Part shown: piece by piece, positions 28,701-34,800 of the stretch
Numbering within the stretch: position 1 is the stretch's first letter
How the letters are laid out: the number at the start of each line of letters is the position of its first letter
DNA from: Hetaerina americana
Lineage: Eukaryota; Arthropoda; Insecta; Odonata; Calopterygidae
Reading direction: 5' to 3'
NCBI GenBank assembly: GCA_022747635.1
Contig: JAKTNV010000001.1
Location: 41,582,072-41,646,071, forward strand
DNA length: 64,000 bases
Program-made: the position numbers and the translations under genes
Notes under the pieces: generated by a model
Told to the model about the DNA's origin: nothing
What the model saw: the letters and a program-made list of their open reading frames with translations, nothing else
Databases searched by the model: none

Positions 28701-31166
28701 GTAATATAAAATCCGTTCTATTATTCAAAGAATTATTTAACTGATGAAAAGCTGTAATTTGAAATGCTAACTACTAAATCAAAACACTTTACAGGAACAA
28801 AGGCTTTTTTAAGTCGAAAGGTTCATTATTTAAGCACTCCACATGGTTAATGATTCAAATCCATAAAAACTGATTTCATCTTTGAAAATGTCAGCTAAAG
28901 ACCAGTTTGATTGGATGCAATTTGAAATGTATACAGTCATTGAGACTAGGAAAATAGAGGGTACTATTAATAAAATTAAATTACTAATATTTAGGCCATT
29001 GTAGAAGGATGCAAGATGGAACAGCTTTGGGACAAAAGAGAGAATTAGTATTGGATGAAGCAAGGAGGGAACTGCACTCAATCCTTAGAATGGAGATCTC
29101 AGAGTCAGTTAAGATAAACTTCATTGCTTAGTACTAAGTACTTCATATGCAGGTGGTGGGTTGAATATGGCTACAAGGATCATCAAAGTCTTCCTCATTT
29201 TTGAGGACCTTGCTAACAAGTTTGAATAGATTCAAGTCAATATTTTCTTCTTTTGAATGAGCCACTACCACTGCACACAAATTTCTAGCAAAAATAGCCA
29301 TTACGCCCAATGTAGGATGAAAATTTTGGATCATACAACAGCAAGTTGAGGTGAGTTAGCTGATAATAATGAATGATTTTATTCATTAATCTAGATGAAT
29401 TTCATGATAACTTGAGACTTATGATCAATTATTCTTCTAAGAAGAAAATAATGAGTTCAGTAAGCAGAACTCGAAGGTGTCACATTACTTCAATCATGAG
29501 AGGCTCATTTGTGCAGCAAAATTGCATTGGATTTCAAACTGAATGCTTCAGTAGATGTTTGAAATAGTCATACAGTATGCTCCAGCTCAAAATAATGTAT
29601 TCCAATGTGAGTAAAACTTTTCTTCTATTCCATGGTTAATGATTCTATACCTTCTAAGATCAAACAGTAAGACCATGTGGGGAAGTCTCAAATTCAAGGT
29701 AGTTAATTTTGGAGTATGTTAGGCAAAGGAGGAAAGGGCAGGAATAGGAAAGGGATGTTGGGCTGGATGAAGGGAGGAAGGATGCACACAGTGATGAAGA
29801 GGGACTTGTTCAAGAGTAGGCTGCTGGATTGTATTTTGTCAGGAGCCACATTTATTTGGTAATTGGGTCCATGCAAAATATACCTTAATGGGCAGATTAC
29901 TTTAAAAAATATATGTATATATTTAAATATATGTTTACTGTGCATATATTTACAAATCTACCTTAACCGGTAGATTACTTAAAAACACGTAAATTCGTGT
30001 ATATCCTTGACATAAAGCAACCCATTAGAGGCAAGACAACCTTAAGCACTTTTCTCTCTCTACAGGGGTCATTGAAATGTACAATTGGCAAATATCCTTA
30101 AGAAAAGTCCATTACTACAACTCGGAGAAAACTAGTACTCACACGGTAAGAATATAAAATAAGTTATAACGTTATACATTAGCGAAGATAATAAACCAGC
30201 CGATTACCTCAATCAGGAAAATTTCACGCACGGTAAAATTATATACACGCCCTAAACAAGACTTTTTTTGGCTTTGGTGCCTGGATTGTCCATGGTTAAT
30301 ACTAATGGTTTACCGTTTCGTATCATCAACTGGAATGAAATCGCCTCCCATTTCTCTTGCCATCTGCCGTTTCTTGCGAGCAGCATGAATCATAGCGGCA
30401 TCGGGTATACGACCACCTTCAAAATTAAAAAATTAAGGGGAGAAAATATAGAAACTTATTTGCAGTATTTAAGTGGCCATAGAATCATTGGAAGCTACTT
30501 ACTTTGCAAAAGAAGCTTGACATCAGGTTGGTTAAAGATGTGCTTTCGTTGTTTTGTTGCTTCATCCTCTAGGTCCTCTTCGTCAGACACAGTGTGGTCG
30601 GCAAACTCTGCTTCTCTGCCATTTAGAATTTGAGAAGCATTGTTCCTCTTTAATGGAACCTTGAAGAATGTAATAGTCGTGTAAATGTACAATTTTCACT
30701 TCCCAACACAATCACTAAGTCACAACTGCAATTACCTCAACTATAACAGGGGTCGAGCTGTCAAATTCAGACACTTTCTCCTCCTTTTTCTTTTTCCTTT
30801 CTCGATCCAAGAGTTTCATAATTTTTTTACTGTGCGTGGATTTTTTAACTTGAAAAACTTCGCCGTCGTCACCTGTAATAATTTAAAAGTCAAACAAAGA
30901 ACCAGAAATTAATATCTAAATACAACAATGAAGAGGTTAATACCTTCGTTGAGATCTTCTTCGAAACTAAGTAATGTTTGCTTCCGATGCTTTTCCTTTT
31001 TCTTCTCCTTGATTTTCCCTGTCACTTTGGAAATCGGGGCTGTAGAGTTCTCTTCAACTGGTTTACCTTCATTACTCTTTTCCGCATTTTCATTTTCTTC
31101 TTCATCGTCATTTTCTCCAACAATTCTTCTGCGAATATTTTTCTTAGGCTTCTTAAATAGCGACAT
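522..31166 (-). CDS. PAXBP1: PAXBP1/GCFC1 orthologue, 10 coding exons in window, 3' end off left edge
   Basis: Spliced minus-strand gene. Exons in transcript order are 31166-30944, 30872-30736, 30659-30503, 30416-30314, 28411-28245, 27378-27293, 22808-22573, 16735-16546, 6360-6228 and 731-522. All junctions are GT-AG and the reading frame carries through every one, giving about 547 residues. The protein follows vertebrate PAXBP1 in order: basic N-terminus, [80 protein letters not shown] and an Arg-rich stretch followed by GMSSDDE. Vertebrate PAXBP1 has about 917 residues, so roughly the last 300, including the GCFC domain, lie off the left edge. The family is nuclear; vertebrate PAXBP1 links PAX3/7 to histone methylation machinery, and relatives such as TFIP11/Ntr2 act in spliceosome disassembly. 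The function here is inferred from homology. Confidence 0.93.
3126..4955 (+). pseudogene. LINE reverse transcriptase region (two open segments split by one stop)
   Basis: The open segments 3126-3950 and 3978-4955 are one RT coding region in one frame, broken by a TAA right after FLDFKKAFD. The catalytic FADD box is intact near 4190 and the C-terminal domain ([19 protein letters not shown]) is present. It shows fewer lesions than the ORF1/EN half upstream. Confidence 0.88.
5008..5040. repeat. TA microsatellite in LINE 3' UTR
   Basis: A short TA run between T-rich stretches, inside the 3' untranslated part of the 1022-5175 LINE. Confidence 0.85.
5176..6227. other. PAXBP1 intron 9 remainder, no recognised feature
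   Basis: AT-rich sequence between the LINE 3' end and exon 9. Short open frames here are of chance size. Confidence 0.6.
6228..6360 (-). CDS. PAXBP1: PAXBP1 exon 9
   Basis: The exon encodes [20 protein letters not shown] followed by [20 protein letters not shown]. It corresponds to VPLINELESAIHQLYKQRASRLVQRRQDD in vertebrates. The acceptor is caattag and the donor is a consensus gtaagt. Confidence 0.92.
6361..7790. other. PAXBP1 intron 8, first part, no recognised feature
   Basis: AT-rich, no coding signal, up to the piggyBac TTAA at 7791. Confidence 0.6.
7795..9135 (+). mobile_element. piggyBac-type DNA transposon, internally deleted, with TTAA target duplication
   Basis: The element is flanked by TTAA at 7791-7794 and 9136-9139. 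Its ends begin CCCTTTTAGTTTGGTAGG (left) and, on the other strand, CCCTCAGTGCAAAC (right). Both ends and 250 bp of left-side interior align with the element at 55844-57219, which identifies them as one family. The interior holds a broken transposase (separate entry). The copy lies in PAXBP1 intron 8, opposite to the host gene. Confidence 0.82.
8150..8593 (+). pseudogene. piggyBac transposase remnant (N- and C-terminal pieces fused)
   Basis: One frame from ATG 8150 to TAA 8593, with internal stops near 8297 and 8322. It reads an acidic N-terminus, then [20 protein letters not shown] and THETNYV, the typical piggyBac entry into the DDE domain (GP..P....P...F.LFF....ETN). It then passes directly to a C-terminal Cys motif (CVVCSEKY), with KKCP continuing in another frame. 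The DDE catalytic core between these parts is missing, so it cannot encode a working transposase. Confidence 0.75.
9657..9893 (-). mobile_element. tRNA-derived SINE, family A (minus orientation)
   Basis: Shares with the 56508-56816 element the blocks TAGGGATCGGGATACCTCTG and, further left, AGCCTACTTGTAATAAAAGGC (compare AGCCTACTCTTTACGAAAGGC). The B-box side reads GGATTCAAACCC on the plus strand. It is diverged and lies in PAXBP1 intron 8. Confidence 0.75.
9894..13334. other. PAXBP1 intron 8, middle part
   Basis: Apart from the SINE tail at 11838-11910, no recognised element. 11144-11230 contains a small internal duplication (AAGGCTAC and TGTACAACT twice). Confidence 0.55.
11838..11910 (+). 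mobile_element. SINE family B tail fragment
   Basis: TTAGTACTGGGTGAACTATA through ACCGACCTTCGGGTTGATTA to TGTGTTTGTGG is nearly identical to 13540-13612. Only the 3' tail is present, so this is a truncated insertion or a shared tail module. Confidence 0.72.
13335..13615 (+). mobile_element. tRNA-derived SINE, family B
   Basis: The tRNA-like head is GGTCGCAGTAGTCCAGGGGG, then GGGCCCGGGTTGGATCCC (B-box-like). The body contains CTCTGGGCACCTGCAGCTCC and GGTACCAGATCTTCC. The tail CTAGTACTGGGTGAACTTTA continues to TGATTACTGTGTTTATGG and is shared with 11838-11910. A GT run precedes it and a long TA microsatellite follows. Confidence 0.78.
13630..13735. repeat. TA microsatellite (about 75 bp pure) with GTAT flanks
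   Basis: A long uninterrupted TA run at about 13660-13733, bordered by TATGTATGTATG. It sits at the tail of the family B SINE and may mark its decayed 3' end. It accounts for the Tyr/Ile runs of the open frames here, which are not genes. Confidence 0.95.
13880..14786 (-). mobile_element. Deletion derivative of a mariner transposon (copy 1)
   Basis: The ends are inverted: the left reads GTGTCCAATAAATACGCAAACTG and the right, on the other strand, carries a related GGCCGCCA-containing end. The minus strand encodes a broken mariner transposase: [52 protein letters not shown], then TEHDG joined directly to the catalytic-domain part, EPCDFFLF and [15 protein letters not shown]. About 120 residues, including the first catalytic Asp, are absent. 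It is in PAXBP1 intron 8. Confidence 0.82.
14823..14900 (+). mobile_element. tRNA-like SINE head or tRNA pseudogene
   Basis: TAGCTCAATTGGCTAGAGCA (A-box like) and GTGGTTAGAGTCCC (B-box like) have tRNA spacing. The region between does not fold as a clean anticodon arm, and a non-tRNA body follows, so a SINE is more likely than a tRNA gene. Confidence 0.55.
14946..16545. other. PAXBP1 intron 8, last part
   Basis: Only the hairpin at 15496-15538 stands out. No coding signal before exon 8. Confidence 0.55.
15496..15538. repeat. Short hairpin, 20 bp arms
   Basis: GAGTGTAAAAATCATTCGCC and the inverse at 15519-15538 pair with one mismatch around a 3 nt loop. GCGAATGATTTTTACA also occurs after the tRNA-like head at 59420, so this may be an inverted pair of that SINE's body. 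Confidence 0.7.
16546..16735 (-). CDS. PAXBP1: PAXBP1 exon 8
   Basis: The exon encodes a predicted coiled coil ([20 protein letters not shown]...) followed by [20 protein letters not shown] and DEK. This matches RYKFLQEMRGYVQDLLECFSEK. The acceptor is cttcttag and the donor is GAAG|gtgggt. The intron on its 3' side is about 10.2 kb. Confidence 0.94.
17330..19622 (+). mobile_element. Penelope-like element with GIY-YIG domain, inactivated
   Basis: Retroelement with broken frames in PAXBP1 intron 7. In order: N-terminal part ([32 protein letters not shown] near 17710), reverse transcriptase ([20 protein letters not shown] near 17955, [37 protein letters not shown] replacing YVDD-type, LNFLDISI), and a GIY-YIG endonuclease ([30 protein letters not shown] at 19080-19170). 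These three blocks together are diagnostic of Penelope-like elements. Many in-frame stops and frameshifts are present. The 3' terminus (19580-19622) contains GTGTGTGGAATTAC, shared with the palindrome at 42644-42750. Confidence 0.88.
20420..21945 (+). mobile_element. LINE remnant (endonuclease-RT type), RT domain to 3' end
   Basis: Fragments of reverse transcriptase in shifting frames: [72 protein letters not shown], then an open 190-residue C-terminal part at 21262-21834 ([60 protein letters not shown]). It ends with CTTACCTTAACCGGTAGATT and a short TAA repeat, typical LINE 3' structure. It lies in PAXBP1 intron 7. Confidence 0.87.
22573..22808 (-). CDS. PAXBP1: PAXBP1 exon 7
   Basis: The exon encodes a Ser/Thr-rich linker ([16 protein letters not shown]...), then [20 protein letters not shown] and [10 protein letters not shown]. 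The end corresponds to the start of the coiled-coil stretch (TIDLVKKQLKDRL) of vertebrate PAXBP1. The donor is AAAG|gtaggg. Confidence 0.88.
23690..25515 (+). mobile_element. Jockey/CR1-type LINE remnant, RT to 3' end
   Basis: Decayed [80 protein letters not shown] replacing FADD-type, [22 protein letters not shown]. Its last 350 bp (CACAAGGTCTAGTCAATAAC to CGTTAAATAAATACAATAAA) match the 55660-57590 copy, which fixes the 3' end. It lies in PAXBP1 intron 6. Confidence 0.85.
25790..25975 (-). mobile_element. tRNA-derived SINE, family B (minus orientation)
   Basis: The reverse complement of the family B body: GGGGAGCCAGTTCATTTCCA, ACGATCTGGCATCCAAAAAA, GAGGGTGCCCCAGAGGCAAC, then AAATCTGGGCTCTCCAGTAA, which pairs with the B-box region. 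The bases at 25950-25975 form a short GGGAGGAGAGCTGG inverted duplicate of the adjacent CCAGCTCTTCTCCC. Confidence 0.75.
25976..27292. other. PAXBP1 intron 6 remainder, no recognised feature
   Basis: AT-rich sequence between the SINE and exon 6; short open frames show no family resemblance. Confidence 0.55.
27293..27378 (-). CDS. PAXBP1: PAXBP1 exon 6
   Basis: The exon encodes [20 protein letters not shown] followed by IRKGVTGAQ. It matches DEELSRWEQEQIRKGIN in vertebrates. The acceptor is cccatcag and the donor is CACAG|gtgagt. Confidence 0.93.
28245..28411 (-). CDS. PAXBP1: PAXBP1 exon 5
   Basis: The exon encodes [20 protein letters not shown], then an acidic stretch, then [20 protein letters not shown]. 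It matches the GRLVREDENDASDDE block of vertebrate PAXBP1. The acceptor is tgtccacag and the donor is GCAG|gtcggt. Confidence 0.93.
28412..29704. other. PAXBP1 intron 4, no recognised feature before the LINE fragment
   Basis: Several open frames of 60-85 codons on both strands, none with recognisable motifs or splice support. Confidence 0.55.
29705..29981 (+). mobile_element. 5'-truncated copy of the 20420 LINE (3' end only)
   Basis: AAAGGGATGTTGGGCTGGAT to CTGCTGGATTGTATTTTGTC and onward aligns with 21770-21915. It ends GGCAGATTACTTT near 29905; 50 bp further on, a second, better copy of the terminus (CTACCTTAACCGGTAGATTA) occurs at 29960-29979. It lies in PAXBP1 intron 4. Confidence 0.82.
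30314..30416 (-). CDS. PAXBP1: PAXBP1 exon 4
   Basis: The exon encodes [20 protein letters not shown] followed by [14 protein letters not shown]. This is the most conserved PAXBP1 block ([20 protein letters not shown] in vertebrates). The acceptor is ttgaag and the donor is CG|gtaaac. Confidence 0.94.
30503..30659 (-). CDS. PAXBP1: PAXBP1 exon 3
   Basis: The exon encodes [19 protein letters not shown], an acidic [11 protein letters not shown] run, and [11 protein letters not shown]. The donor is a consensus gtaagt and the exon ends in phase 1. It sits between introns of 76 and 86 bp. Confidence 0.88.
30736..30872 (-). CDS. PAXBP1: PAXBP1 exon 2
   Basis: The acceptor is ttattacag. The exon encodes [28 protein letters not shown] and ends ...TPVIVE in phase 0 at a gtaatt donor. 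The VKKS..SKKI.KLL core is diagnostic of PAXBP1. The downstream intron is 76 bp. Confidence 0.92.
30944..31166 (-). CDS. PAXBP1: PAXBP1 exon 1 (start codon)
   Basis: The ATG lies at 31166-31164 and opens with [15 protein letters not shown], close to the basic start of vertebrate PAXBP1. An acidic and then Lys-rich stretch follows, then [11 protein letters not shown]. The donor is AACGAAG|gta and the exon ends in phase 1. The next intron is only 71 bp. Confidence 0.92.
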
Positions 31167-31743
31167 TTTTGGAACAAAACTTACAGGATGGCTGTCGGAA
31201 GTGATTCCTCAATGGCCACTCTAATGTCACAATTACACTTATTTGATGAAAATTAGATACCATTAATGTTTTCTTTACTTTCATTGAAAAATTGACAGGT
31301 ATTTAATTTTACCTCGGGAACCCCTAAAAATATAAATGATAGTTGTGACGCAAATACTTGTAGTAATTTGTCGATCTTCTTCTGTTGATTTGGATCAGCT
31401 GTGAAATATGGTTCGGGGAGAGGGTGATTGTGTTAGTGTCCAGTGCCAGCGATAGTTATGGCCAAGTTTTTCGTTGCGCCTTCAAAATCCTAGCTTCATG
31501 AACGGAAGTCGAAAACTAAGCTATTAGTTAAAATTTTAGAAACCGTTATTAGCCACTGCTATTATGAATTTACTTTTTAATATGACCTATTCCCTTAGTG
31601 TACGATGAACTGGTGTAGGCTCGTGCAGGCATCACGTCATTTTTCTTTCTGGAGACATCAGATGTTCATTAAATGTTTCCATAATAATTCGAGTAGCAAC
31701 GTTTGCAGTTGATGCCGTATATCTCCGAGTACTTATTTTAAAA
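31167..31743. promoter_or_regulatory. Divergent (head-to-head) promoter interval between PAXBP1 and STK40
   Basis: The interval is 577 bp between two start codons that point away from each other, so both 5' UTRs and the core promoters must fit here unless there are non-coding first exons. I see no repeat in it and no clear TATA box tied to either start. A shared bidirectional promoter is inferred from geometry only. Confidence 0.6.
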
Positions 31744-31870
31744 ATGGAGCTGCAATTAAACACTGATGAAAGTAAAACAAAAGCTCAAGGGGACATTCTT
31801 CCTGTTGGGCCCTTTAAAACTGTTGATAATATAGAGATAATTTCCTTTCCGTCTGCGTCAAAAAAATCAT
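31744..31870 (+). CDS. STK40: STK40 exon 1 (start codon)
   Basis: The exon encodes MELQLNTDESKTKAQGDILP and onward to SASKKS, ending in phase 1 at a consensus gtaagt donor. It has no clear counterpart in vertebrate STK40. The start is the first ATG in the open frame. The exon is supported by donor quality and by frame carry-through, not by similarity. Confidence 0.72.
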
Positions 31871-34800
31871 GTAAGTACCAAAGAGGAAGGGATAATGTAA
31901 TACTTAAAATAATTGAATATTTCCTTATCATTTAGTTCCTCCGTCATGAATTTAAAATTTGCCAATTTTAGGTTACCCGAAGAGTAGTTGTAACACTGAA
32001 AACCAAGTTCAAGAAGTGCCGGAGTACAATGGGAGCCGCTTTAGAAATGAAGACAAGATAAGAAAAAGACCTCCAAGTGTAGAAAGAGATTTCAGGAAAA
32101 AATTAAAATTTGAATGTAAGTTCATCGACAGCGATATTAGGAAATTTAGAAATAGGTTGCACAAGACACGGTGGTCATCTAACTTCAGATAGTCGGGCGG
32201 TTTTAAATATATCAATTTGATACTCAATAATGATCCCACTTCGCAGTAAAGGTGTTCCAATATCACAATTATAAAATTTGGCGCTTTTAAATTAATAAAC
32301 GCCTTTGAAGGTAATAATTTCAATTTGTATCCCTTTATGGCCACTTGCTAAGGTTGGCGGTTATGCCCAAAATCTAGGGTTGCGTTGTCGTGCTCAGCAA
32401 ACGGCATTGTCTCCTTGGATTTCGATCCCAGGGCTGCTTTCTTGTTGGGTACGGTACGAAAGTATCTAAGTTAACCGAGTCGCGACGGCTAATGCCCTAT
32501 TATTCGCCAAAGTTGTTCTTTCGCGACCAAAGATTATTTTTAAAATCTATTTTTTGTGTTTTATCATGTAAGAAAAGATGAAATGTACATAAATTTGGTG
32601 TTCATAACGGAGAAATTAGATAAGCAACTCTTTGATATCATTACAGTGCCACCAGAAGGAACTTCGGTTCGAGGTGGATTGGTGAAGAGAGCTGGACCAT
32701 ATCTATTGGGGCCAACTCTTGGCACATCACCTGTCCAAAGTATTGTTCAGTGTTTAGCCAGGAAGGAGGGAACTGACTTATTTTATACTCTTAAGGTATC
32801 AACATCATTTAAACATTTCGTCCTGTTGGAAAACGTAGGTATAACTCGTATTTTAGATTTATACATTTTTTCTACCGCTAGATATTAACTTTGCGAGGGA
32901 AAGGGGATGGAGTACTCAGTGGCCAAGGTGGTTGTATGGATGATGCTAGTGAACTGGATATTGAGGAAGAAACTCAGGATGATAGGCAGGGAAAAATGCT
33001 GCTTCATACTGAGCACTCCATACTTTCACTACTGAAGGACCAAGATGGAGTTATTCATCATCATGATTTTTTCAAGGTAAATCGTTCCTTTAAACCTGTA
33101 GGTATGCAAGGCATAAAAAGAATTTTGTACTACTTATGACTTGGTGAGGACATATGGTGATACAAGCAATAGTGACTGACAAATATTGTGTAAATAGAGT
33201 GGTCATTTAGTTTTCTAGTCTGTTTTACATTATTATTTCCCACTGCTGTTGGACTTAATTGTTTATTTACCCATCCATTATAGGGAATGCTCAATACCAA
33301 GTTACAGTGAAAGTAATATGCACAATGCATGATAAATTTTATTAAATTTACTTTAAACTATTTTAAAATTGAAGGATATTTTTAGACATTTAAGCAAACT
33401 TGTTAATTACTCATGTATATAAATATATTAAAGAATAAACCCCAGAATACATACAAAAAAGTCAAAGCATGTGATTGTATGGGTGAAAGTCAAACAGTCT
33501 TTATATGATTATCTAGCATAAATATTATTTATTGGTAGTACCTAATGGGGTTTGGGTAGATTTTTGATAGACACTGGCCCTACTCACGACTAGGCATGAC
33601 AGAAAATGGCCTGAAACCCCATGCTATGCATTGAAATAATTCATTCGTTTGCTCTGTATACTTTGTTCCTCCCTTGAGTCCATTGAAAATGCCTTTACTT
33701 TCCACCTCTGCCTTGCTTTCCCAGCATTCTCCCATCCATTAACATAGCTTCCCAAGGCCTCTCAGTAGCTCCTACTTTCTTTGACTTTCTCCCAATTCTC
33801 TTCCCTTCCTTCAAGTCTCTCATCCCTAACATGCCTTGAACTTGGTATATTTTCCTTTCCATCCATTTTATTTTCTCTTATTCACCTACACACCCACATT
33901 TAAGTGCCTATCCTCCAAATGACCAAGTTTCCGAGCAATATAGATCTACACTCTGTATTAGTTTTCACTAATCTTTTCTTTGTATCTTTACATGAGGCAT
34001 CTGACATAAATGCCTGCTTGTAAAAAATTTTTACTTAATGATGAAAGAAGACACTTTGCTTTAATGAAACCTAGATCATGAAGAAAAAATTCTATGTGGC
34101 AGAGCAAAGTGTCTCCTTTCACCATGAAAGATTTCCATCATATAATGATGGAAACTGTGGCCTGATGGCCTGAAACTGTGTCATTTTTAACTTAACATAA
34201 TTATTCTAAGTCCTGACTGCTTCGATCTTCTTGATCCGAAACACTTCCAAGATAGGTGAACTTGAGTCCCTGTTATAGTTTATGTCACCCAGACTTGTTT
34301 ATCTTAGCCTTCCTGTTTCTTGAGAATCTCATTTCTGTTGACTCATTATGATCAATTCTCAAACTTTATCACAATATAGGTAAAATTAATAAGCAATTTA
34401 ATTTCCATATTCAGACACATTAAGTAGGAACTTACAGTTTATGTATATCAGTCTTAAATAATTAGTTCTTCGTTAAATTTGTACTTTGAATTAAATGAAA
34501 TTTGTACGTTTCTTCTAGTAAATTTGAAAGGTTGCAATGCCCACCCCTGAAAATGGCGATGGTACTGCAACCTGATAGCGAAGTATAAAATAATTTCAAA
34601 GTTTAAAATGCCTGCTGCCCCCTATATGTCATTAGTGTGTGATGGAGCTGTCATCTATCATCATGTAAGTGAAAGACTTGATACGGATTGTTTATATGTA
34701 AGTTGCCAACTCCTAATAACTGGTAAGGGATCATGATAGCGTAGTGGATAAGCATTTAGCTACCGGAAATATGGGTAAAAATTAGAACCTGATGAGCCAA

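Noticed and set aside
30928..31224. Plus-strand Ser/Phe-rich open frame at the PAXBP1 start
   Set aside because: Antisense of PAXBP1 exon 1, whose Lys/Glu codons read as Phe/Ser on the other strand.
31959..32344. Open frames around STK40 exon 2 on both strands
   Set aside because: The exon accounts for the plus-strand frame; the minus-strand frame is its shadow.
34737..34800. Possible tRNA-like head (TAGCGTAGTGGATAAGCATT)
   Set aside because: The A-box part is plausible but the B-box is missing, so it is too weak to list as a SINE.
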